A stretch of DNA of 64,000 bases from Cladobotryum mycophilum (GCA_036429605.1 CM071589.1:7378001-7442000), one strand, 5' to 3'. Numbered from the stretch's first letter, positions 22,801-35,336 are shown. The notes: a model not told the origin generated them from the letters alone. Made by a program: numbers and translations.

Positions 22801-25800
22801 GCTTCCTTTGCCCAAATAGTCGTCGGCAGTCTTCTGGAAGGATGGGATTTTGGCCACATCGGACTGACCTACCATGTGTAGCTTACCAGAAAGCCGGTTG
22901 TTTTCACTTGGGCCAAAGTATTCGAGTTCAAGCACAACGCCTTTGGCAAATTCAAGATAAGCCAGCGCATTGCCCTTGAACCGTTGCTTCTCCTCTCGCT
23001 TCTGATCATAGTCCAGTTTGAAGGAAAGACGTTGAAGGGTGAGTGATAGTTCGTGAACTACGTATGGGTTCCGAGACTCAACTATTACGAGTAGGGAGCT
23101 GAGTTTCACTTTTGTCTTTTTGTCACTGGGATCTTTGTGGAATTCCACTTTTCCACTAGCCTCAACGATGTTCAGGGTGAAGAAACCGGGATTAGTTGCG
23201 TCAAGGGGAACAACTGGATCCGGAAGACTTGGCCAGCCAAGCAGACCTCCCAGTCCTGTCAAGGATAGTGCTCCGTGGGATGGATCTGTAGGAGGAGAAA
23301 CCTCAACAGTGACACTAGGATCAACAGTGGCAGCGCCCCAAGTCGTAAGGAATTTGAAAGTCGCGCCCACATTGTTATTCGACACCAGTCCAGTCAGACT
23401 GAGGATAAATGGAGTGGCTTCTGGCGACTTCTCACCATTAGGCTTGGGAGCTGCCTGGGGAACACCAGCAACATAACTAAGTTCCAAGCTTCGAAGGGTA
23501 GTCTTCTCAATATCGACAGTCTCTTTACCCTGCAGTGTAATGCAGAAGGCCATTGGCTTGGGCTTCTTTCCGGTGTCAAATACGACAGAGGCATGTGATA
23601 TACCAAGGCCACCTGCGAAGTCCATAATTGGATTACTGGGCAGGTTGTCATTGAGTACAAACTTGATCATCTCAGAAATGGTCGTTGGCTTCGCCGCGTG
23701 AAACGTTGCGATCAGCATCTTTGTTTGACTGTCATATGCGACGGACACGGATTGGTTACCGCCATTAGCCAGAGCTTCGATTCCAAGCGACAGGTGACCC
23801 TGCACCTTTTTGTCATTGTCTTCCACCTCTTGCCAGCCAATCTTAGTCCTCAAATGAGTCAAGTCGATGTGGCCAAGCTTGGTTCCAGACAGGCTCAGCT
23901 CGAATGTGAGCCCTGAAACGTGAATCTTGTCTGTCCGTCGTAGTTGGATCTTTGCGTGATCTAGGCTAACGCTTGCCACAGCTTGGGCAACCTCAGGGAA
24001 GGGCAGGTCGACGAGTGATGGCAACCGGGTGCCGAGAGCCTGCATAGCATCGATGGCTCTTAATCCTCTCGGTGCAGATATTTCGATGAGTCCTAAGAAG
24101 AGTGTTAGTATTGCTACTTACATATCGATCGTCACCCTGGAACGTACCTTCAACGTCAGTCTGGGGCAAAACAACAGCGACTGACACCGGGATCTCCCCG
24201 AATCTCAAAACACCACGAACACTACCAGTCCACATCTCAGAGCTATAGCTCAATGAAACTTCAGTGTTGGTGATCTTGAGATTGTTGTAGATCGTGATAG
24301 TATCCAATGTTACCGCGAGATCAAAGTCGCTAATACTGTACTGTCTCTTACTATCAGCAGTACGCTTCTCTTCAAGAGCGATAGCCAGCTGCTTCAAGTG
24401 AAGCTTGTTCAAACTATCCAGCATTGGAAACTCTTTGATTGCTAATTCAAGCTTGTCACCGAGTCCGACAGCTCGAATCACATCCGGGATGGTGACACCA
24501 TCATCAGATGCCGAGATTCGAACACGGTAGTCGTAATCTTTTGTACCTGACATGGGTTCCGCCATCAGCACAGCTTGAAGGCGCCGGTTTGGAACAGGAA
24601 CAGACCCTGCTTTTGAAGAATCGTTACCCGGAAGCTGCCCACTCGAAGGTATCTCAATCTCAAAATTTAGAGCCAAAGCCAAAGCGCGCAGGCCTTCGTC
24701 TAGAGGATTGCGAATCTCAAGATGAGCCTCCACATCAAATCCTCCAGCCCCTCCAGTCTTGCAAATATTCTTAGCAATACTTTCCGGTAAATAGTCTTTC
24801 CAGCTGCTCAATTTCGTGGCAGCGAATACGCTGGAGACGCGGTACTGCGCATTGCGGGCAACTGGCTGGCTCAAAACGAATCCAACCCCGCTGTGGTTCA
24901 AGTCGGATAGAGATGATGAAGAAAAGGGGACTGTATCTTTGCCAAAGCTTTCTACTTTCGCCGTCTTCTCAGATTTCCAGAGACTCAAAATGTTCTTAAG
25001 AGGTTCTTTGTCATTGTGAGCCTGGAACTTCCAATTAACTGCCGATGCATTGAGGCTGTCGGCAGAGGGAGGAGGATTTGACAGCTCAACACTGCATGAC
25101 AGAGTCACTTCTCCAACCTTGACAGCTCCGACAAATGTGATTTTCTCCCTAGGCATGTTGCCATCTTTGAGAATAATCTTGACATCCTCAAATTTAATTT
25201 TCAGATCGGCATCCACAAGAGTCAAAACATTGTTGACGACGTCGGCTTGCTGGGATATCTGGGAAATGACAAGCTCAGCATTGCGCACTGCAAAACCACC
25301 AACCGGTGATGGAAGGGCGGTTACTGTTGACTTTTTCAAGTCAATAGTCTGCTGAAGGAAGCCTTTCTTGATGAGGATTGTGGGCAGCCGATCCAAGAGG
25401 TATACGGCCATATCCCCAGGTGATCGGTTCGTCAATAGACCCAAGACCTTAGGCAGAGCCAATTTTTTGAAATCAGTGACCAGCGTAGGTTTCTGCTGCT
25501 GTGCAAGTTGGATGAGCGCCCTCTCAAGACTGCAAGGTTGGATGGCTTGATCGAGCTGCACTTCGCGATGCAACTTGATTGTCACAGCGCCTTCATCAAA
25601 GATCAGATCGGTATTCACCGAGATGGGCTTCTTGTCCGGCCATTGAACATTTAAGTCTCCTTGTTTGCTCTTTAGCTGCTCACCTTGCAGTGACACGGCA
25701 TTCGTGCCGGTGAAAGTAAATGGGGTATGAGCACTGCGGATGAGTATGTTGAACCCGATTTGCTCAAAGACTACCTTTGTATCCTTTGGGATGATTTGAG

Positions 25801-28670
25801 CGCCGAGGATTGCGAGCTCAATGGGGCGGACAAGGCCCAGTTTCTTGGTATTACTTACACCCAAGAGCACGTCCAATGTAGCCTGGACGGTCCATGGATG
25901 GGCCAGGTCAAGGGCGATTAAAGCAATCTTGCAGAACTCCTCCAGTGATACTGAACGTATTTCCTGTTTGAAGTTCTCTGCCAAAGCCTTTTTTGTAGCT
26001 TCATCAATCACCACTGGCTTAGAAGCATCTTTACTTGGCACCTTCTCATCCACCTTTGTCGCTGTGGCTGTCGCCTTCGACACCTCAACCGACGGAGAAA
26101 CGGCAGCCAATTGCATATCCTGAACCATGAATCGCACACCCGGAAAGCCATGCCCACCCGCGCCACCTCCGCCACCAGCAAGGTATGTTGTCAGATTCAG
26201 ATTAAAGAATCGCCCAAGTCCAAAGTTGGCTTGCGGCGGAGGGGGGCGCCGGCCAGGGCTGCTCGTCAAAATAAAATCGCAAAGCAAAGGCATTGTCCGC
26301 GCCATAAAGGATTTGCGCTTGATCTAGCTGAACCTGAGAAAGGTTTACAGAGTTTCCGTTCAAGTAACACAATATGCCTTGCAAGTTCCGGAGCCGGTAG
26401 CCGTCATTGGGTGTGCCCTGGACCCAAATGATCCACACATTGTTTGGCTGGCTGACTCGACATACATGAATTGGCACCTCTGTTTCAGTAATGACATGCT
26501 GGTGTTCACTTTCCCAGTGTTCTTTGATGTCGTACAGCGAAGGTTGTTGGGTTGTCACGTTGAGCCCTGCATTAGCAAAGAAGGGCAGATCGAGAGAAAA
26601 GTTATTAGCCATTCTCAGTTTGATGAAGTATGCCTTTCGTTTTGTAGATCTTATTGGGATGACTGATTTATCGGTTTCGAGAGCTTTGTATAATTCGTCT
26701 AAATCTGCGACGCCATTGGCAAACGATATTTCGGCAGTACGATCCGTTCTCTCTCTGGCCTCTTGGTTTCCTTGTCGATAGTTACTATTGCCGCTGAGGG
26801 ACATGTACACGCCCCGGTTAAGATATCGGACAGACAGGCTTCCACCTTGGCGCTGCGCAGCACCAGGCCCAAGTGCGTTCTCCGTCAGCCTTCTAGCGTT
26901 CTGCATGTCGTTGTTGGGGTTGGCTCTGTATGCCCAATACACCATCATCTTGATGATGTCGGTAGAGACGGCAAAGCCATTGGTCACATAAAGACACCGG
27001 TGGTAATTTCCTTCTGCCGCTGCAAGGGCCAAGGCTGCAACAACAGAGGGGCTTGGGTGGCCATACGACCCATTTGCACTGACAACATACACATAACTGT
27101 TGAAGGACTGGTAAAACTCCAGACTGCGACGGATGGAGTCCAAGTTTGTGTAATAAGCAAGCCAGAAGAATCTACCCTTGGGGTCGTCTGCCCAAAAGAA
27201 GTTGTGCCAGAACTTTGTTGGCACGAGTTGCTGGCCATTTTGTTGGGCAGGCAGAGTGTTCCAGGAGAAAAAGGAGTTTACCTCGGTCTGGTTGTACATC
27301 TGAAGGGCTGGCACAGTGCTGCGGGTGTGTCTCTCATTTTCCGTCCAGCCTTCGACGGTTTGCTTGGATGCATTCAATATTGTATTCCAGATCTTGTAGT
27401 AAATAGTTGAAGGATCTACACCGCGATGCCATCCATCCAAATTGAGAGGAGGCCTGTTGGCGGCGTTTGCAGCTCCTGACCAAGCACTATACATCAAGAA
27501 CTGACGGTCGCGAATCCGAAGGTGTTTCAGATACTCTAAACAGTCATTTCTTGTGAAGTTGTCTTCTGCAAATGCCGCCTCCATCAGATTGTATACTTCT
27601 GGAAGCGCCACTTGTAATGAGTCTTGACTGTACACGGGAGCAAAGAAAGTCTGTCGATGGGATGATTCGGGATTCTGGATGTTATTGGCAGTGTGTCCCC
27701 AATACATCTCCATCAGCTCCCGAAGTGCACACTCAATAGCAACTGCCTCAAAGTTGGGCACAGCATGAACCAGAGCTTCCTCCAGTTGAGCATTTTTAAC
27801 GCTTCCATGGTGCTGAATCTTGTATATGTCGATGGGAGTATTCTGCCCCGGCCATCCAAAGGACTGTCTAATTTGGCTCGCCACGTTGTCGCCTGTGCCT
27901 ACAATGCAGCCGCCGGTTTGGGGTACGGTGTTCATCAAGATACTACTCAAGTTGGTGGTTGACTTGTCCAAATCGGTTTGCTTAGGGACCTTTCTGATTA
28001 GATCAGACACCGAGCCCTCTGTCCCTCTTGCTACGGCATGCAAGCTCGAGCCATCATCGTCCTCCACGATGCCGGGCACTCTAGGTTGAATAAGAGGCTC
28101 TTTTCTCTCCCAGACAATGAGATCGTTCCGCTCCGGGTATTCAATGTTAATACCAGGAACCAAAGGGTTCTGGCCTCGAGGCTTGTCCTTTTCAAATTTT
28201 CTCTTTTTCAAGACATTTCCGAATATTTCGATAGCCCTGTCATTGGCGGTCTTGTCCAAGAACCCATCAGGTTTGTACGCGCGAGGTAGTATGAGTGGTC
28301 CATTGAAGTACATGGGGCCATCGGGGAGGGTTTTCTGAGCTAGACGCTGCCAAGTTTTATCCTTCAAGGCAGATTTTAGAAGCTCCAAAATGCCGTCGTA
28401 ATGGTCATCGTCAGGGTGTGAATTAATTATGGCGACTGGCGCAAGAGGTAAATGGGCATTGCCGGGCATTTTTCGCCAAATATCGATGACGCTCGAGACG
28501 AAATATTTGGTATATGGCGCCTCATATTCGTTTTTCTTGTAGAGAAGCTTCTTCGGACCTCCATCAAGGATGACCAATTGGCGCTGATCAGCCCAGTCAT
28601 ACTCAAGAACCAAGGCATCACCACGCCCGGCGTATATGACATGAAGAAGTGGGAGGATTGGCTGGGCCAT
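16895..28670 (-). CDS. Giant metallo-beta-lactamase / beta-rich / bulb-lectin multidomain protein
   Basis: Four exons join in phase: 28670-24148, 24092-18259, 18164-17760 and 17689-16895, giving about 3,851 aa once one base is removed at the G6 run 26241-26246. Residues 1-300 form a ComEC-like metallo-beta-lactamase domain: LVILDGG, NSHPDDDH (85-90), GTGD (258-261) and HHGS (287-290). Residues about 800-2,800 hold many beta-strand-rich modules with a repeating aliphatic/Tyr hairpin pattern (for example LELDYSNEVYAGKASY, LTVEYSKGRFSFGGF). Near 2,830 a proline-rich linker precedes a hydrophobic helix (GTIFVVGSLFVGALAALGEG) and a coiled coil, then a fibronectin-like region. The C-terminal 650 residues contain five D-mannose-binding bulb-lectin modules with QxDxNxVxY motifs (QGDANFVVY, QQDANLVLY, QKDGNFVVY; QDDGDFVLY and QQDGNFDLY are variants). 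There is no signal peptide. I know no characterised protein with this architecture; function is unassigned. Confidence 0.75.
26241..26246. other. Frame break at a G6 run in the giant gene
   Basis: At about residue 808 the frame encoding DEQPWPAPP must step by one base to reach QANFGLGRFFNLNLTTYLAG. Removing one C of the coding-strand C6 run gives a continuous Pro-rich hinge and an exact multiple of three over all four exons. If the shift is real, the locus is two genes: an 822-aa MBL protein and a lectin protein starting near 26305. Confidence 0.65.
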
Positions 28671-30719
28671 GATGACAATGGCTGGGGTATCTCAAGATGT
28701 GGTACTAGAGTATTGTAGAAATAGAACCGGAATGATCTTGTCAATTGACGTAGGCACCTGGCCCTGTGAAATGACGCGAAACTGTTGGCTTGACTTATAA
28801 GATGCTATGCTCATTACTGTTCAGGATATAAATATTGAGCACCACTGTCGAGAGGCAAGGTAGCTCCTGGCAGGGTAGTTCAGCTTGTCCAAATGCCACG
28901 CGGTCTATTGGCACGCCGAGCCAGCTGCTGAAGCCAATACGAAATAGTTTCGGAACATGACAGGCAACGATGGTGCCGGGAGTCATGGTAGAGGATTTCC
29001 TACTTGAGCATGATGGCCGTGGATGTATCTCAAAAGAGTTTGGACGGCATGTCATTCATCAAGCCTTGATTTTGCATATTGGTATCCATGACTTTGTTCG
29101 TTTTCGCGACAGGCGAGGCGCGAGACTGGCAGATCGCTCAGTTCATCGTCGCCCGTTACCAGTCAACCAGTGTGCCTAAACCGGCGAATGAGGATGAATC
29201 CCAAAGATGTATCATCGTAATCGTCGATAGCTTGCACTAGAGGGCCTGCTTCGCCGCCGCATCGTTGTGGATTCGCCGGAGGAGATCATACGAGAAGCAA
29301 AGCGACGGCTCCATACAAATGCAGAGAAAGATTCAATGTGCGAAATCATTGGAGGCCCCAACCCACGAAGGAAACGATTATAACGGGCCGCATTCCCGCC
29401 TTTTAGCGAGCTGAAGTTTGAGGAGCGGCGCAGAATTCTCGTTGGGGCTCATGAATGGTGTGCCGTAGAAAGTCCCAGGGAGCAGATTTAGCACGGGATG
29501 ACCAAAACCAGTCAATAATGCTGTGATATTTGCACGCTATTGATGCTAGAGCTGTAATCCCTGCCGCCATGTGTCAGGGTGATGGCTTGTTCGCCATTTC
29601 ACGCCATCCATTGGTTTCCGAGCTCTAAGATGCGCCGGTGACTCCAAGCGTCAATAAGAAATCCAGTATGTCTGTGTGAAACCTCAACCCCTCCAGAGCT
29701 CTTGTTCGAGCTTAGGCAGATGGAATAACAAGAGCAACGAGCGCGGGTGTTCCAAATCCCAAGTTGAACATTGACATAGAGCTAGCTTAGTGCTCATTTG
29801 ATTTTCATCATCATCATCAATGCGTATGTTAAGCCATGAATGGTAAAGTACAATTTTATGCTATCTGTGGAGTACTACTCCATAATCTGTTGAGTGTACC
29901 CGTATGGAGGAGGTTGAAATGCCATCGTGTTGAGCTGGTCAGACAGTCCTCGCCAATTCCTCACTAATCCGGCCCATGAGAGGCATCATTCCCTCTACCT
30001 ACATAGCAAGAACCCTTTATAGCAAAAAGGATACTTGGTATACGACAGAGAGTTCACTAGACTATTGCGAAAACCCCCGCCTTTACTCTCACTGCTTCTT
30101 CTCACCACTTTTTAGCTGCCCAGTAATCCTCGTAGTCTTCGCCTACCCTAGAACACCGTCTTGACCACGAAATTTGTCTGACCCTAGGATACATTGTTGA
30201 TTGTCATTTCTATATTCTCGTCATTTTCTTTAAATCAGTTACATATGGAATCAGGTACTTTGAGGCATTATAAATACGTAAGTACCTATGACGAGTTGCA
30301 GATTCACAGACTTGAATCCCTGCATTTGCATAATAATGAGGCGAACATAGGTTGGACAATAAGTGTTATCCGAACGAGTGATCTAGGCATCTAGGACTCT
30401 AAAACCGGCGCCACCTAACTTCTTTTTATCCCCCCATAACAAAGTCATCCTCTATTAATATCTGACGTTGAGCCGGCCCTGACAGTACAAAGCGAGGTGT
30501 GGTATGGTTATCGTGCTGACGAACCTACCCCGCAATGCCGTTACCATGCATCGCGAAATGAAGCTTTTCTTGAGATAAATAATGAAATGTTAAGTTGAAC
30601 ATCATTCAGGCTTAGAATTGCCAAAGTAGTCTCGATTTTGGTATTTCATCTACTTTCTACAGTATTTCCTTTTAATATGTATATTGTTGTCTACCAACTC
30701 ATTCACTTCAACTGCTGAG
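28671..30719. other. Divergent promoter region between giant gene and HET gene
   Basis: Two kilobases separate the divergent starts at 28670 and 30720. No supported ORF is present. A short (cat)n run lies at about 29808-29822. The last 700 bp before the HET gene are AT-rich. Confidence 0.45.
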
Positions 30720-32693
30720 ATGAGATTGCTCAATACTTCGACATTGAAACTGCACGACTTTGTTGGTCCAAACACTCCATCATATGTCATTCTCAGTCAT
30801 ACGTGGGAGGAAGAAGAAGTCCTCTTTCATGATATTCAGAATAACGCTGCTAGATCAAAAAAGGGCTACTTCAAGCTCGTCGGCTGCTGTCGCAAGGCAT
30901 TGGAGGATGGGTTTGAGTGGGTATGGATTGACACCTGCTGCATCGACAAGACAAGCAGCGCTGAGCTATCAGAGGCTATAAATTCCATGTATCAGTGGTA
31001 TGCAAATGCGACGATATGCTACGCCTTCCTACAGGATGTGGCAGCGAAAGCAGCGACAGTCGAGGAAACAAAAGACCAACTCCACAGACTCACGGCCGTC
31101 TATGCAAGATTGACGGCGGCTGCTCCAGAAAATTATGACATCTGGGTTAGAAATGAGATGGGACGATTATCCATCTCGCCCGGTTCAAAAAATGTTGAGG
31201 TCTCGGAATTTGCCAAAAGTCGCTGGTTCACCAGAGGTTGGACCCTCCAAGAGCTGTTGGCTCCCAAAGTGGTGGAATTCTACACGTCGGAATGGATAGA
31301 AATTGGGACAAAGGAGAGTCTTGCGCGACGTATATCTGCTGCTACTGGAATACCCGTGCGCATCCTCCGCGGCGAAGCTTTGTCCGCCTGTAGTGTTGCC
31401 GAGCGGATGTCTTGGGCCTCCGCCCGACAGACCACAAGAGAAGAGGACCGAGCATACTGCCTCCTGGGGCTGTTTGATGTCAATATGCCCCTTCTATATG
31501 GCGAAGGAACCAAATCGTTTGTGCGACTTCAGGAACAAATCTTGAAGCAAGAAGAAGATTACAGTATCTTTGCCTGGACTCTCCAACACGATTGCGGACA
31601 GTCACTAACCGGCTTCCTTGCTTCCTCACCCTCCGAGTTTTGTAATATCGTTCCGCAAAACCTCCAGCTTCCGACGTTAGTCAGGCCACTACCGCTGCTC
31701 GAGACCGCCACTGATTATTACCATTCTGAGTGGGAGTACTTGGACCCGTACACATTTACAAGTCAATTCCGTAAATCCGGCGAGAGTTTCTACAAGGGCG
31801 AATCGTACCATGTCTTATACCAGAAAGGCTACGACCGCTTGCGCAAGCATGATTTTCACAGACAATCCGAAAAGGCCATTGACTGGGAGCCACCAGAACT
31901 CACCAGTCGTGGTCTGCGTGTCAGTCTGCCCGTAAGGCAACCGAAAAACCCTGAACTGCCGGCTGTGGCATGGATCAATTGTGAGATTGACGAGGGACTG
32001 GTGTGCATCCTCTTGCAGCCAGCGTCAACACGATCATCTGGCCTACTCGGTCGGCATTCCTCACCTTGGCTCATCAGCGTAGACAAAGCTCTCAAGGCGG
32101 ATTTTGTTATCGAGGGGTTATATCTGCATCCATCAGGCTTAATTGAGGACCTTGATTCGAACCCTAGCTCTATTCGGCCCTCGTTGCAATCTCCATGGGG
32201 TCGTGTACGAGTCGTTGTGCCAGAGACCAAGAATTATGCTGCCTACGTCGTTCATACCTATCCCACACGTGGATGGAGTTTGGACGAGTTCTTCTTCCGT
32301 GACGACCCCAAGGTCATTGGTATCATCGTCTTCGAATGTGCCCGTGGGCAACAGGTAAGCCGTTTTGAGGTTTACTGCGGCATCGTCGACGGGCACGCAT
32401 GGTGTTCTATATCGGAAGACCTTGATGAACGAACGGGAGAAGAAACCGAGCAGCTGGGCGGCTTCTTTGAGCGCCGTGTCGCCCAAGTAAGCTCATATTT
32501 CGCCAGGTTTACTGATCGCACTGCGAAGCAAGCGCTCAAAATGCCTGGGACAGTACTGGCGACTGCGATTCGTAAAAGTCCAACCGCCAAAGGGCATCCT
32601 ACTGCTTACACTCTTCGTGTGGAAGTGTATGACTCTAATAAATGTGATGAATGGGTAAAGCTGTATCTGTCTAAGAGAGAGGAAGCGGCATGA
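30720..32693 (+). CDS. HET-domain (heterokaryon incompatibility) protein
   Basis: This is a single exon of 657 aa, started at the ATG giving MRLLNTSTLKL, the usual opening of this subfamily (the frame is also open a little upstream but lacks an ATG). The HET domain spans about residues 22-230: YVILSHTWEEEEVLFHDI, GFEWVWIDTCCIDKTSS, INSMYQWYANATICYAFL and the hallmark SRWFTRGWTLQELLAP. The intermediate block RMSWASARQTTREEDRAYCL and LLGLFDVNMPLLYGEG follow. The C-terminal 400 residues have no repeats or NACHT, so this is a stand-alone HET protein. HET domains execute regulated cell death on non-self fusion, and some are triggered by partner NLRs. The neighbouring giant gene and NLRs make a defence context plausible. 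Codons are intact throughout. Confidence 0.9.
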   Translation: MRLLNTSTLKLHDFVGPNTPSYVILSHTWEEEEVLFHDIQNNAARSKKGYFKLVGCCRKALEDGFEWVWIDTCCIDKTSSAELSEAINSMYQWYANATICYAFLQDVAAKAATVEETKDQLHRLTAVYARLTAAAPENYDIWVRNEMGRLSISPGSKNVEVSEFAKSRWFTRGWTLQELLAPKVVEFYTSEWIEIGTKESLARRISAATGIPVRILRGEALSACSVAERMSWASARQTTREEDRAYCLLGLFDVNMPLLYGEGTKSFVRLQEQILKQEEDYSIFAWTLQHDCGQSLTGFLASSPSEFCNIVPQNLQLPTLVRPLPLLETATDYYHSEWEYLDPYTFTSQFRKSGESFYKGESYHVLYQKGYDRLRKHDFHRQSEKAIDWEPPELTSRGLRVSLPVRQPKNPELPAVAWINCEIDEGLVCILLQPASTRSSGLLGRHSSPWLISVDKALKADFVIEGLYLHPSGLIEDLDSNPSSIRPSLQSPWGRVRVVVPETKNYAAYVVHTYPTRGWSLDEFFFRDDPKVIGIIVFECARGQQVSRFEVYCGIVDGHAWCSISEDLDERTGEETEQLGGFFERRVAQVSSYFARFTDRTAKQALKMPGTVLATAIRKSPTAKGHPTAYTLRVEVYDSNKCDEWVKLYLSKREEAA

Positions 32694-33546
32694 GGTTGAG
32701 GGGGTATTGGATTCAACAAAAGACACGGGGTCTCTCTGTTGGAGACAGCGTGATGGCGGCACATGTCTGTCTTGTATTGCACCAAGACCGTCTTACCCTA
32801 TACAACCTGTCACCATCTCTACTTTTATTCACTCGGAGCATGCCACAACACATCAACAATGTTACTCTATGTGACTCAGTATCTCGAGATACTGATTAAA
32901 TGAAATGGTACTGGCCATGCGCATACACTCCAAATTCAATGCGCAGTCGATTAGACATCTATGGTTGCAGTATCCAACCTCGTATCCGTGGAAGATGCCC
33001 AAATAGGAGAATAGACCGAGCAGCAGAGTCTGCATTTTCACATCAGAAACGAAAGCTGTTAAGGCAATCAATAGCGTACATTTTGCCCATATTGCGAGAC
33101 ATCTGCCTAGCATGTCATTATTTTCACTGCCATATGTAGCATTCTGATCTACTATTTCGACGAACAGTATATACGAATTATTTCCGCTGTTATTCTGAGT
33201 TTGTTGGGGAACAATCATAAAAGACCTATTAAGATGTTAACACTTATCATCGTGCCCAACGATGCCCAAACTGTTTCGGATCTGCGGCGAGCAGAACGGA
33301 AACAACACGCGGAGGCGTGACAATGACTGCCCAACCAAAAGTGATGAGTTGATTTGAATCGAAAAAAGAGAATATGTGTATTGGAATCTTCCCATATTGG
33401 AGTTATAAACTTGATCATGCTATCATAATTCCATATTAACCCTAAATCCAGCAAACTAGAATTGGATGCGGAATATACGTGTGGATATTAAATTTACTGA
33501 GCTGATAGCAAAGCGTGCGGCACGTAGGCAATGTATTGATGCCTGA
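32694..33546. other. Gene-free spacer
   Basis: No coding sequence is recognised, including the missing first exon of the downstream nitrilase, for which I searched this stretch. Confidence 0.45.
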
Positions 33547-34407
33547 CAGTTTGCCTGTCATGATAAGCCTGTTAGTCCAAAGGACAACTTCGAAAAGGCG
33601 GCCACAGAAATTCGATCGGCCGCTGTAAAGGGAGCCCAGCTTGCCGTGCTGCCAGAATTCCATCTCACGTCATGGGTCCCTGAACATCCCAACTTCGCTG
33701 CTTCATGTGGCGACTCGGTGGTATACAAGGGACGCTACCAAGAGCTTGCCCGGGAGCTGAACATACACATCATCCCCGGCACCATCATCGAGCCTGTGGA
33801 GACAACCACTGCTTCCGGCGGGCGTGTCGTCGAGTTACACAACTTGGCTCATTTTATCGCTGCCACCACTGGAGACATTCTGTTCACATACCAGAAGAAA
33901 AACTTGTGGCACATTGAGAGAGGGGTCTTGACGGCGGGGCGAAAACAACCTCACAAAGCCTTTGACGTTCCATTGCCCGGAGGAGGCAGCGTACGTGTCG
34001 GCATGCTCGTCTGTTGGGACCTCTCGTTCCCCGAGGCTTCTCGGGAGCTGGCGATGGACGGTGCGCAATTAATTGTCATTTCTGCGTTTTGGGACATGTT
34101 TGGAATGGACCCGAGGCTGCTGGCATTGAACCGGCAGGCAGATGTCGTGTATCTGGACGGAGTTCTTCTGGCTAGAGCATACGAGAACAACTCTGCCATT
34201 GCATTTTGCAATGCGTGGGGACAAAGCCAGGTAACGATGCCGACTCTCGGATCTTTGGGCAAACTGGATCCTCACATTGACGACCTTATTCTAAGTGAGG
34301 TCGATTTCGATGTGCTCAGACTTGCGGAGGAACATTACAAGATTCGGGTAGACATTGGTGGTGAGGACTGGCATTATGCTTGTCGTACGATCGGACCCTC
34401 AAAGTAA
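33547..34407 (+). CDS. Carbon-nitrogen hydrolase (nitrilase family), 5' end missing or unresolved
   Basis: The catalytic triad is intact: Glu in AVLPEFHLTSW, Lys in TYQKKNLWHIERG, Cys in GMLVCWDLSFPEASREL. The C-terminal half (AISAFWDMFGMDPR-like region, LLARAYENNSAIAFCNAWG, LGKLDPHIDDLIL) matches fungal amidase/nitrilase proteins of about 280-300 aa. In-frame homology begins at about 33568 with PVSPKDNFEKAATEIRSAA, just after an AG that could be an acceptor. A TGA lies at 33544-33546, and there is no in-frame ATG or recognisable first exon for the usual KIALIQ-type first strand. Either a short first exon escapes me or the gene lost its start. Members hydrolyse non-peptide C-N bonds of amides or nitriles; the substrate is not predictable. 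I searched from 33200. Confidence 0.65.
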   Translation, partial: QFACHDKPVSPKDNFEKAATEIRSAAVKGAQLAVLPEFHLTSWVPEHPNFAASCGDSVVYKGRYQELARELNIHIIPGTIIEPVETTTASGGRVVELHNLAHFIAATTGDILFTYQKKNLWHIERGVLTAGRKQPHKAFDVPLPGGGSVRVGMLVCWDLSFPEASRELAMDGAQLIVISAFWDMFGMDPRLLALNRQADVVYLDGVLLARAYENNSAIAFCNAWGQSQVTMPTLGSLGKLDPHIDDLILSEVDFDVLRLAEEHYKIRVDIGGEDWHYACRTIGPSK

Positions 34408-35329
34408 AACATGGCAATTAGACAAAGGACTTCATACCCCAACTTTGTACGACTGTTTCCTCGGCTTTGACGTAAAAACCCGCAAGCAAGACAATGCATG
34501 TGGGTTGCTATCCAATTGACTCTTCCTTCGTGACTGAGACGCTCGCTCATGTTTGTTTTGGATTGTTCTGTTCTTACGTGATGCAAGACTCGAGTCCAAG
34601 TGTTCGTAACCTTTTACCCCAACTTCACGCTGCCTTGCTTGACGCATTGATGTCTTAGACTAGCATCCACGGCTTACGCCGCATCCGCAGTCTTGCACTC
34701 GTTTAAGCTCACCGCAATGGACCGTATGCAGGTCCTTGACGGTCAAAGCGATACAACTAAACTAGCACTACCACAGTCGGAACGTCGGTGTTTCACACCA
34801 CCATCTGGGGAAGAACTCCGTCGTGGTATTCTTTGGCGTTCGGCAAGATCTCTCGAAGAGCTATCATTAGATCGCTACTATGACGATATTTACAAGATTC
34901 TTTGTTGTGAGAGAAAAAACCTCGTTATTAGACAGAACCAGTCAATTTGGGTGAATGAGGCACTGACGATCAGTATACAAACATGTTTAGCGACTTCAAG
35001 TGAGTTTTGGCCCCTTTGCCTACATGTTCATGTTGCAACAGGTTCAGATTTCAAGACATGCAAAGTCGCTTGGACAACATCAATGTGTAAATGGTTTGCT
35101 ATGTATGTATGTCTTGTATTACGTCTCATATCTTTTGTTGGTTTAGGACATCGCCAGTGAAACTGGAGGTTGGGCAAGTCTGTTGATGTCCATCAACATC
35201 ACGAAGCGGCAGGTAAGTCGCCGAATACTGCTGATAGGAACGTTGCAGCTGCAACCTCAGGTCTTTGATGATGCTGTCCGTGCCAGTCTGATGCCTCGGG
35301 ATTTGTCCACGTCCTCTCTCCTCTACGAA
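34408..35329. other. Spacer with one weak ORF
   Basis: A frame from ATG 34717 to 35160 would encode a protein starting MDRMQVLDGQSDTTKLALP; its first 90 residues have ordinary protein-like composition, but the rest is hydrophobic and atypical. I do not recognise it and do not call it a gene. Confidence 0.3.
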
Positions 35330-35336
35330 TATAAAA
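35330..35336 (+). promoter_or_regulatory. TATA box of the small secreted protein gene
   Basis: TATAAAA stands 132 bp before the ATG at 35462. The transcribed leader is rich in CA words (caacaacattcacaacatcc) and lacks G, as in highly expressed fungal secreted-protein genes. Confidence 0.6.

Noticed and set aside
34693..35160. 155-codon frame after the nitrilase
   Set aside because: The first part is protein-like but the end is atypical and nothing is recognised; kept only as a note in the spacer entry.
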